The position numbers and the translations under genes were made by a program. The notes below the pieces were generated by a model. The model searched no databases. It was not told where the DNA came from and saw nothing but the letters and a program-made list of their open reading frames with translations. From Antedon mediterranea (taxonomy: Eukaryota; Echinodermata; Crinoidea; Comatulida; Antedonidae), in the NCBI RefSeq assembly GCF_964355755.1, contig NC_092674.1, forward strand, positions 13,895,001 through 13,959,000: a DNA stretch of 64,000 bases, written 5' to 3'. This document shows positions 11,101-23,100 of the stretch, one piece after another. Position 1 is the first letter of the stretch. Every line of letters begins with the position of its first letter.

Positions 11101-14100
11101 TCTTTATGTGTTTTAGGCAATCCATACAAATGAGCTAACCTTGATCCGGTTTGACAAATTGATTTAGCAATTTCTTTTGGAAGAATTTTATGAACCGTTG
11201 AAATCATATCTTTCTCCTTTTTCAAGAGTGGATGGTAATGTGTCATTGGTCTTCCTCTTGTTCTTGGTTGTTCAGTAGAGATTGGTATAAATTTGGAAAC
11301 ATTGTTGACTGATGCTTCACATAATAAATGTTCATATTCACTTCTATCCATGACTACTACTCCTGATCCTTTGTCTGGCTTTGTGATGATTATATCATCT
11401 CTCTTCTTTAATTGGCCAAGTGCTCTTGTTAAGGCTTTTGGTGGGGATGGTCCTTTCCTTTCTATATAATTAAGTGCGATAGACTTTAGAGTAGCTGCTG
11501 TTAATTCTTTAGTTTCCTCACCAACAATTTTAGGCTCCAGCTTCCAGTACGCTTTCTCGAAATTTGCTTTAATTTCCCTGGATGAAACTCGGTGAGGGTA
11601 AGCAAATTGTAAGCCACGGCTGAGCGCTAGCTTTTGAAAGAACGATAGTCTATATGATGATATATTAATGATGTGTTCATCCACATTCTTACCTCTGTAC
11701 ATTAGGTTTGCGATTTTCTTAGAATGTCCATTCATTTCTGCTCCATACTGATTACAGCGTAGCTTGGTCATAGTCTGAAGTATAGCGAGATAACGAAATG
11801 ACGAACATTGACTTCTGATTTCTGTGTAAATAGTATTTATTTCTTTTCTGAGATTACTAAGAAGTTTCAGCTTCGCTTTCAGCTCTTCCGATATTACATT
11901 TTTCTCAAAGAATTTAGCAGAATTGCTCCATCTCTTTGACTTTTCCTGATCCACTTTAGCAAATGTCGGAGTGAGTCCAAGGTTTTGACATAATTGAAGA
12001 AATTCAATTGACGTTTCACAGCTTACTAATTTCTTGCTACACTGTTCAAGTCTCCTGAACAAGTGAAGCTGGTCATCGCGTTTCAAATTACGAATGAGAG
12101 TACGTTTATTGTAAATACATAATATAAAAATAACGCTTAAAAGAGAACGACGTTTCGACTCCATCATGGGGTCATTATCAAGTCCAATGAATAAAATATA
12201 AAACAACAACTAATTAAGTAGCACAAGCCAAGGGTCAAAGTTTAAATAACAAAAGACCTATTGTCTAACATCCTGTCAAATGAAAAGCTTAGCTTTTACA
12301 GAGTCACTTTGTTTATTCAGACTAGGTTTTAATTGTCTGATATACAACATTTCATAGATAAGACAGTCAAATTTGTTTTTGCATTTCCTAAGTATACTAA
12401 AACATGAATTAATTTTACTGGGATTAACAATCACTTTATGATCCTTCAAATGCTGTCCTATTAAGCATCTACTATGTTCAACAATGCGTTGGTAGAGGTG
12501 TCGGCATGTATATCCAACATAACTTGCATCGCACAAGTCACATTTAAATTTATACACAACACATTGTTGACTTATAATAGTTGGTTTCTTTTCGACTTTC
12601 CTAATGTTATCTTTAACTTTTTTACTTATGAATACAGGGACAATGTTTTTGTTTATCTTGTGACTTAGTTGGCATAGTTGTCGCTTGACGGAGTTCGCAG
12701 ATTTCTGGTCTTTGAATGGCAGGATGATTCGCACTGGTATTTCGGATAGATCTGTTTCATCTTCTGCAGTGTTGTTATTGCTCTCTGCTGGTTTAAAGTT
12801 CTGTATGGTTGTTGTTATTAGTTCATCTGGATATTTCAGACGCTTAAAAATCTTCCTTAGAATTTCACATTCATCATTAAAAAGCTGGAAGGTCGACGAT
12901 AGTTTGTAAGCCCGATTTAACATAGTTATAATAAGTGACCTTTTATACTTGTTGTCAACGTGACTATTGTAGTGTAGCAATAAGCCTGTGTCTGTTGGCT
13001 TTCTGTAAACCCGTGTGTGCAATTTTTCCAAATCTTTGGTTATCAGCATTCCTAGGAAAGGGATTGAATTGTTCACGGCAGTTTCCATTGTGAACGCTAT
13101 CGCAGGATGGGTTGTGTTGAGTAAAGCTAAAAATTCATTGGCTGCTTCTATCCCAATTCAATCCCTTTCCTAGGAATGCTGATAACCAAAGATTTGGAAA
13201 AATTGCACACACGGGTTTACAGAAAGCCAACAGACACAGGCTTATTGCTACACTACAATAGTCACGTTGACAACAAGTATAAAAGGTCACTTATTATAAC
13301 TATGTTAAATCGGGCTTACAAACTATCGTCGACCCACCAGCTTTTTAATGATGAATGTGAAATTCTAAGGAAGATTTTTAAGCGTCTGAAATATCCAGAT
13401 GAACTAATAACAACAACCATACAGAACTTTAAACCAGCAGAGAGCAATAACAACACTGCAGAAGATGAAACAGATCTATCCGAAATACCAGTGCGAATCA
13501 TCCTGCCATTCAAAGACCAGAAATCTGCGAACTCCGTCAAGCGACAACTATGCCAACTAAGTCACAAGATAAACAAAAACATTGTCCCTGTATTCATAAG
13601 TAAAAAAGTTAAAGATAACATTAGGAAAGTCGAAAAGAAACCAACTATTATAAGTCAACAATGTGTTGTGTATAAATTTAAATGTGACTTGTGCGATGCA
13701 AGTTATGTTGGATATACATGCCGACACCTCTACCAACGCATTGTTGAACATAGTAGATGCTTAATAGGACAGCATTTGAAGGATCATAAAGTGATTGTTA
13801 ATCCCAGTAAAATTAATTCATGTTTTAGTATACTTAGGAAATGCAAAAACAAATTTGACTGTCTTATCTATGAAATGTTGTATATCAGACAATTAAAACC
13901 TAGTCTGAATAAACAAAGTGACTCTGTAAAAGCTAAGCTTTTCATTTGACAGGATGTTAGACAATAGGTCTTTTGTTATTTAAACTTTGACCCTTGGCTT
14001 GTGCTACTTAATTAGTTGTTGTTTTATATTTTATTCATTGGACTTGATAATGACCCCATGATGGAGTCGAAACGTCGTTCTCTTTTAAGCGTTATTTTTA

Positions 14101-17100
14101 TATTATGTATTTACAATAAACGTACTCTCATTATTAATTTTTATGCAGGTAAATGTTGAACAAGCATTTGCTTTTTATTTTAGTCTATTTCAATTTTACT
14201 GTTATTTTATTATGTTATATCTATAATGGAGAATATAACTGAAAATCTAAAAACTGATAATGTTTCCATTATAATTCTATCTGAGACTGATATTTTCTCA
14301 GAGGTAATTAAACATTTATAGTTATGTTCCTAAGATGATACTTTCTCAGATTTAGTTTTTAGTCTTATAACATCAATTTTATTAAGTCTACCTGAAACAA
14401 ACGGCAATTGTTGATAGTAGCTACATTTAGAACCACAAAATGATGGCCATCAATATGCAGTTCTACATGCTCATATGACAATGTAGGTTCAACATCTTCC
14501 ATTTGAAATTCCTCAATAAATTTTGTTGAGACACGTTGGAAGAGATCATCTGGTAGGTAGCCATCAAAGTCATGAAATAGAGAAATAGCACGTTTCTCTT
14601 CATATTTAACAGCCTTTGTATCATCACGTTGGGGCTTCAGGCGTGAAAGAACGTAGAACGTTCGTCCAACATTCTATAGAAACAAAAATGGAACAAGAGT
14701 AGTAGATGGAATATATGAAAAAATAATTGAACTAAATATTTTAAATAAAATGTAAATACCTCTTTACTCCTTTTTTCACACATTAACCCAAAGGTTTGCA
14801 TCAGAGACACAAAGAAGATAATCATCTCATCTGAATCATCCTTCCATATATGCCGCAACAGTCTTTCATCTAGTTTACCTCCATTTAAATTTCTCCAAAG
14901 CTGTTTCAAAGATGGCTAAAAAAATATAAAAGCACAAGTGTAATTTGTCAATGCAACAAAGTAATTACTGTTCTTCTGGTCAGTAAAACCTCTTATTTAG
15001 GACAACCTTATTGAAACTTACTTGTGCAATGAATGAGGTTAACATCACAGCTAACATCTATTAAGGGGACACTTTGTTGGGTCTTCCCTTAATGGGAGTG
15101 CTACAGTAATACGCTTACAAGCATATATTTTAGTATTAGAATATAATAGAATTAATAAGATATAATTTCGTTCTCTGTGTGGCAGATATTACATGTTTAC
15201 AGAAATCCATCACACTGAAAAACAATGTTTACATATGATATTCACCAATGACTGACACCACTCAAAGAAGTGAAGTTTGCAAACCTGAAGGCTGGGATCT
15301 ATAACTGTAATGATTGTTTTAAACTTGTCAACTACTCCCATCAAATCTATAACAATTTTTTCTTTGAGGATCTTGTCATCTGGGTAGAACAGAATCTCAC
15401 CGATGTCGTGCAAATACTCAAGAAACTGTTTTCTGTCAGTTATCTTACAACTAGCAAGTAAATCATTAATCTAAAAGGCAAAGAAATATTATAATGAAAA
15501 ATTTAACGAAAACAAAAATGTTGATTAATTACAAACTGGTTTTCTGTTGATGTTATCAATCATTTCGTTAATGTTGAAAGGTTGTTTATATAGGACATAA
15601 TATTTTATCATGCAAGGGTAGATTTGACATCTGAAAGTTTCCTAACCAACAGTAAACTCAAGGTTCACCACTTACTTACTTACTTCAATAATTGTTATTG
15701 CCAAACAAAATGTTCATTTGGTTTTTGGCACAATTGGTACTAAAACAATTGCACCATTCCTGTTTGATAAACATTTGTTGAAGATTCACCATAAACAGTC
15801 AATTAACACAGACAGCAAAGCAGGGATACTGTTAATGTTACTATCAATAACAAGTTTTTTTTCACTTTAACACCATTCGATGCAGCAATACAAAAACAGG
15901 GTTTAATGCTTTAATGTGATTTAAGAATAAACAAATGTAATGGATGTTAAACACTTATTATTAAAACACCAATCAATTTTGTTATATAAATGTATATATT
16001 CTAACCTCAGATGTTGGTAGATACAGTTTGTCTTTTCGTAACTTTTGTATTTCCTGCAGTACTTGTAGCCATTTGATTGGCAAAGTAAGAATCATCATCT
16101 GGACTAATTTTTGTATTTGGAGAATGATTTTAGAAGCACCGCTCTTTTCAAATGAGACACTGTTTTCAATTGTAAAGAGCTCTTCTTGAAACACCATGTC
16201 CTCAAATGGTTTTCCTTCCAGGGCTTTCCAAAGTTTATTCTCTATTGCCTTTACCTAAAATAAATAACATCACATTGGAATTAAACGTATGTATGGGGAA
16301 AATTTAAAGGGTGCCGTACCAGACAAGACCCCACCCCCACCCAATTTGTAAACTGCAACAAGTCTTTTATTTAATTTATGTCACGCATTTATGTACCCAG
16401 TGTACACTGGTATAATTATACCAATATAAGAAAATGTGTGCTAAATCATAGACATTTGTATACCCTTTTATTTGTTTTATTATAGACCTAACAGATGGAA
16501 CATTATTATCACAATGAAAGCGCACATACTGTAGTATTTCATTTATGAAATAATCTTAGATTTTTACAAAAAAATATCATTTGAAATACTTTTAATCTTT
16601 AGCCTACATATATTTTTAATTGAAATTAAGGTAAGATAATCAGTTAATCATAAGCCAGCACAGTACAGTAGTATGTGCATGTCATGACAATGAAACAACC
16701 GTCCACCGGATTACATAATATGGACTTTACGAAACAGGATGGTTAGTTTTCTCTGTTCGCTGGAGCGCAAATTTATAAACAAGACAGAGCCATTTTATTA
16801 GTTACCCACCACGTGAAGACGACAACGAACGGTCAGAGAGAGAGAGAGATAACCATGTCTACTAGCCTACTAGACTATAATAGGGCTACTCTAGCTAGGG
16901 GACCTACCTAGGCTACTTACTAGATATGGGTGTATTGATTTGGGTTTATGGCCTAAAAGCTAGAACAGCATTATCTCTAGTCTCCCTCCCCTGTCTCACG
17001 GGGTCCCTATTGAATCTCTTTGCCTTGGTGGTACGACATATGACTAGCCTTTCTAGCTAGGGACCTTGCAAACAAACGCCGCGCAAAATGTATTGCACAG

Positions 17101-20100
17101 CAGCAATTTTAATCCAAAAACAATGTTATTTCGTTAAACTATTAAATTAGAAGTGAAAATTACACTTTAAGCAGGGAAACAACTCCCTGCTTTAAGTGTT
17201 TTGAACTGTATATTTAAGGTTATATATACTAGTTGTATTTCTAATCGTTCTTCATGAGCACCTAATAGTATGAGCATGACATGACGTATAAAACAATCGC
17301 CCACCTGATTACACAATATATGGTTGCCAATGTTAGGGATGAAACTACATATTGTTTCCAATGAATCAATTACAATATACAATTTTGTAATGTTTAATGA
17401 AACAAAATATGATAACATATGTACCATTTGTTGTCTTTCTTGTTCAGTTTTACCAAGGCTCTCATAATGTGTACCAATCAGCATTATCTTGTTTTTCTGT
17501 CCTGTTCTTACGTTTACAAAAACTGAACGAATCCAAAACAGAATGAGCTCAAGATTTGTCATTCGATGTTCATACATTTTTCCCTAAATCACAAAGAAAA
17601 TGAACAAAAGTTTCATTTTAAATTCTTAAACAGGTAGTTTGAAAACATTGTGGAAAATTATCTTATTATTGTGGTAATAATAGCAGCACACATTTATATA
17701 GAAAAATAACACTATCATGGAAATGGAAATAACAACAATCATGTATCAGGCCTCTCTGCTATTTGCACAGTTTTTGTTAAGGTAAAGGAAGATTTAGATT
17801 TTAAGATTTATATATATTTTTATATGGTATAGTTTATTCCATTCTGTAATGGGCGGGTTTCCCGCTGTTGAATGAGTTTGAATAAAAATAAAATAAAATA
17901 AGAAATAAACATTTTATGTATATTCAAGTACATAGAACATTTGAAATTTGTAAAATCTACTTACAGTTGTTGGATCACGAACTTTAGCTGGGGCATCAAG
18001 ATCTTGATTCAGGTTAAATACCACACATACAACAGCATAAGACACCATGAATATCTATTAAACATAATCATATTTGTCAGTATTAAAAACCGTTTATACA
18101 CATGTGTCAGTATACTGGCACAACTAAATATTTGATACTTATTTTTTTCCTCACAAACTGCATGTTCATCTTGGAAACATTTACAATCTTAAACATTAGT
18201 TTAATAAATAATGAATGTTTTATTATTACATTCTCTCTCCCTCCCTCTCTCTCTCTCTCTCTCTTTGCTATCCATCTATGCTAATATTACATTATGGTAG
18301 ACATCAATGAATACTATTTTATTAAAAGTCTCCCAAACCTGGATACCCTTCGGCTGGCAAAATATTTCTGAGTTTACAGAAATTCTGATATTCAAAATGT
18401 ATTTTTAAAGGTAAAAAGAATTTGGAACTTTTTTGACCTCAAGTCTTGTTTGGTTTCTGGTAATTAGGGACTAGAGACTGTATTGAATTAAATGAAGAAT
18501 AAAATAATTTATAATACTAGAGGGTGAGCTCGCTTCGCTCGCTCCCCCTCTAGGAAGTGTAGACGATGGTTCTCGGAATGATAATGTTCTCCTTATACAT
18601 TTTCTGTCGGTTACCATTATTGAAAATGCTTGACATTCGTAAAACTGAACTACTTTGTTTCACAGTGTTTTAGATGATTAATAACATTTTAAAGTATAGT
18701 TTTTATTGTTTGGTAGGGCCCTTTGGGGAGGCGGAGGTCATTTGAGGGAGGTGCTTATTCGAGGGATATATGTTACATTTTTTAGTTCTAATAATATGGT
18801 AACATTTATAATCAAATGAAATCCTCTCATAGATATGAAAAGTGGTAAAAAAGAGTAACAAATGCTTGGTAAATTGCAGATAACAGTGCGGTGAATTCTA
18901 CTACAAATAGTATAATTGTGTTATTATAAATATGTGGATGGACGTTTATTAGATAGTTGGGTTGTGGGGGGGGGGGGGGTTATTATTCAAAGTGATGTTT
19001 TATTGGAGAGGCGTTTATTCAAATGAATACCATCCTAATAATTATTAATACATTATTTTATTTAATCATCTTTTGAAACTAACTGCCGTGACAGAGTGGG
19101 CCCAAGAAAGAAGACATTACGGCTTGCAACATGGGCAGACATCTCGGTCCCAACGGGACACAGGGAGATAGCCTACAGTTATTCCTGCAAGCTTACTCAA
19201 TAAACCTCAGCTATCGGGATTTCACTCGAAAAATGTCTTATCAAATCTCCCTATGTAATTTTATAATACTATTCCCCACAATATATTCTGATTCTTTATG
19301 GCGTATATTTAATTTGATCTTTATTAATTTGCAGTATAATTCCTATTATTTAACTACTGTACCTTCACACACGTGTGGTATGTTTTAAAATAAACAAAAA
19401 ACTGAAATGGCTATGATTAATGGCCAATTTTTTTTTCGTCTTCCAAAGGGACACTGTATTGATTGATGGAAAGTGCCTGTTTCACCTTTAGGGTCAAATC
19501 TATTATTTTAACTGCTCCCTTGTGTATAAAAGAGAGAAAATATTTGAAACTAAGGTGAACTTATCTTAAACCCGGAAATTACTTTGACCGGGAAGAATTG
19601 AAATTGAGAGGAAAATCCAATGTTGAAATCATAAATGTTGTTAAAATACTCTTTATAATATCTTCCTAAGATATAAATATGGAACAATAGCGTCGGCGTG
19701 CACACTAATGTTATCAAATCTACGTTTCGCGGTACATCTCGGATAGATAAGGTAGGTATCCAAGGCGGAGATTTGTAGAGAAGTTTTTGCATTGTGCTCG
19801 CCTATGTCAGAATTAACCATAATTTATATATAGATTGTAATAATAATAATTGTATTTTATAACTGTTACCATATTAGACCAACATATGATAACATTTTTG
19901 TAATACCTTGGAGGTAGATTATTACTTCAAATCAAGTGAGTGTCAGTGGTGAAATTGTAACGAAGCCAAAAGACAATTTTACTAGATCCTGATCCCAACA
20001 CAACCTCAGAAGGAGGTATATGTATTAATAAGTACAAACTCTTTAGTAAGGTACAAGTATATCTTTATTCTATGGTGTCTCAAACTGAACTGTACAAAGT

Positions 20101-23100
20101 TATGGGTAAACGGTGATCAGTGATTGGCTATTCTGGCATGATAATATATTACTACTACTGTAGTATTGTAACAGGAGGCATACTAAATTAAAGGCAAAAC
20201 TAAGAAATTAGGTAAATCAATACAATTTACCCGTTGTATCACATGATATATAGGCTGCCCTCCAAAGTCCCAGAGGTTCATAACAAACTTGTTGCTGTCC
20301 ACTTTAGAGTCACCACCTATTCTTACAGAGCGAAGTTGGCTTTCAACTTTGTTCACGACCACTTTAGGAATTTGTGGTCTATCAAGTTTTTCTTCATACA
20401 GTGGTTCTGTTGTGATAAAATAATAATACATAATACAACAGTTTAATTCAATATCATTTCAACATTTAAAAATAAAATAGAAATCCATCATAATAAAGCT
20501 ATTCCTTTTTACTTAAATCTTGATGATTGTAAAAACAGACAAGACAGATGGAGGCAGGCTGAGAATATAGAGCAGAATGACACTATAACTGTTTTGTTAA
20601 AAGAAAAGGTATTTCCAATGCAATATTTAAGCATTCTAAACCTTATCCTTTCCAATCAATGGTTTAGTGATGAGTTTATTTAACCACATTGTACTGCAAG
20701 TTGAATAGATTACACAGCAGTGTCATACAATATACAAATACTAGTATTGACTGTCAAAGTAACTTTCAAGATAATATGTTCATTAGCATACACTGATGAT
20801 TATGATTAAATTTCCGCTCCTTAAATCATTTCAATATTTCTGATATCATTACTATGTATGAACAGCACAATCAGGCACATTTCAAAATAAATATTTACCC
20901 TTCTTTTGTGGGCTTGGCATTGAATTTGAACTTTTTGAGGTTTCAGCAAATTTGGCTTCCTGTTTTGATGTTGATGCTCCTGTGGGATTTTTCTCTTTCT
21001 CATGTCTACTTTCTGAAAAATGTGTTGATATAATTAAATATGATGCTATCTTGTAATAAGGAGCATAATACATTAACATTCAATAACATTAAGCTTTATA
21101 ATCAAATTAACTTGACAAGAATTAAAGTTTACAGTAATGAATCATTTTTTTTGTATAAACATGTCTTTTTATATTAAATTGTATATGTATTTTCTAAAAT
21201 CATTTTTGTACCAATTTGTGGTTTTGTATTGTTCAATTTATATAGACTACTTTTTTTATATATACAGTTAAACATGTTTTACAGCAGATTACAATAACAA
21301 TAAAGACATTTTAACTAAATTTGAATTAATTGTAATTAACATCTTTTACCAGATTTGGTTTTCTCCTTTGATGGTCCTGCTCTTTGTGTGTATCCTTCTG
21401 TATAGCGTGAACTTTTCAACATTTGTTTAACTGTGACATCAGTGACAGCATCCTGATACATGTCTGAAGCTTTTTAATAAAAAAATGTTAATAAATTCAA
21501 ATTATATTATTTTTTACACAGTTATACATATTGGTTTTTAAAAGCATTGAAACCATTTTAATGTTGTTGTTGCAATAATTGATCCTCCTTGTTCAAAGTG
21601 GATAACTATTATATGATATTAAAATGGCATATTACTTATTTGGTAAAAAAAAATACAAAACACATTGTGGGATGATAGAGCATGTCACAGGGTGAATTAA
21701 AAAAAATATTTTGGTTGTTTTTTAACAGCAACATGTATGTGAATAAAGTGAATACTTACAAATATCCTGCGTTGTTTCTTTCAGCATTTCTTTGTTACTG
21801 GCATCTGGTGTACACACCGTTGTTTTAACCATTGCATCTGTTATTATATGCACTGGATTAAACCTATGACAAAATGACATTATATATTTATAAAAGAATG
21901 TTTGCATTAATAATCTAGAGACACATAATTTGATGGTATACTGCAAATACATTGTTTTTACGTTGAATTATAATCTTATTTTAAACCCTATTTTGAGGTT
22001 CACAATATCCTGTTGAAAACAAATTGAAAGCATCTGTTTCTATCGTAACTTTCCACTTATCCTTACAGACAGTATAGACCCTCAACAACGTGTGTTCACA
22101 GGAACTATGTGTGTACAGTTATATACCAATCAAACAATAATACATCTACGCAATAAAATATATAGGACACTGTTCCCAACTGCAAGTAGCAAACAATCAA
22201 TCAACAAAAATTGATACAATATAATATAATGTGCTTACTCTTTTCTTAAAAGAGAATTGATAGTAGAAGTTTTTCCAACATTTTCAAGTCCTACAAAAAT
22301 AGTTCTTCCTTGATTAAACTCTGTTTGTCCATCTTCAAGTGCATTTTGAAATGCTTTCACCGCATCAGGTCCTCTTGCCAATATCTCCTCTGGAACATGC
22401 ATATCTTAAAATAAACAAAATAAATTATTGTATAATTTCCTACTTTCATTTTTTCATGGAAATTCTAAAGATCTTGGTATCTGAAATATATGCCTGTCAT
22501 TGGCAGAAAAAACAGTGCCAACTCATTATTTCACATAGGCTATTAAACAAGAAAACTCAGATATAGAAAACTCAGAAATATTCATTATTAATCAGAGGAA
22601 TTTAAACAAATTTTGTATACCTTTATAAAATATGTCATTGCAGTGTTATAGATTAGGGTTTGCATAGTTTTATTAATGTTTTTATTTAACTATTAAATTT
22701 ACTATATTAGCTCAATATTATTTAACAGCGTAGTAACCTGAATAGCAGAAGAAAATCTGAGTGTTCTAGAACTAGAAATATCAGATATATCTGAGATCCG
22801 AGTTTTCTAGACACCCATTAAACAGTGCATACAATTATTGTAATCTTTATCAGGATTTTCTTTTCTTTATTTATCCAAAAAAATGTGAGAAATAGCATAT
22901 TAAAAGGAATGCAGGAGATCACAAACATATTGGGAAATAACACTCCTGCAATTATTGGGAGAGTTGGGAGGTCTGAGTCAGTCTGGAAGTTAGCATACAG
23001 CCAGCTGTCTTCACTTACTGTCAATTATATTTGCCAACTCTTTTTCATCAGATTTCATGAGCGCTTTAACAAGTTGCGAACGCTTGGACTCAGAAGTTGA

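Larger units (their letters stand above)
9539..14144 (-). mobile_element. Penelope-like retroelement complex within a 12-bp target-site duplication
   Basis: The 12-mer ATTAATTTTTAT occurs at 9539-9550 and again at 14133-14144, exactly flanking the complex. Inside, reading on the - strand: a partial 5'-truncated copy (12124-13150), then a long-ORF copy (ending near 9551) joined head-to-tail through a repeated region (12124-12283 equals 9558-9716). To the right is an inverted 5'-truncated copy on the + strand (13156-14132). Tandem pseudo-LTR arrangement, an inverted partial copy and a target duplication of about 12 bp are known traits of Penelope-like elements. Copies differ at only a few bases, so the insertion is young. 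It sits in an intron between two COR exons. Confidence 0.9.

Noticed and set aside
12100-12209. Natural start of the Penelope-like protein at 12209
   Set aside because: The first 40 or so codons come from the upstream pseudo-LTR of the tandem copy; the true start is likely further in, but I could not fix it.
18517-18553. Helitron 3' end
   Set aside because: A GC-rich hairpin is present but no CTRR end followed by T, and no 5' TC partner could be shown.
19131-19388. 85-codon ORF as a gene
   Set aside because: Low-complexity hydrophobic translation in a repeat-rich intron; no domain, no splice context.
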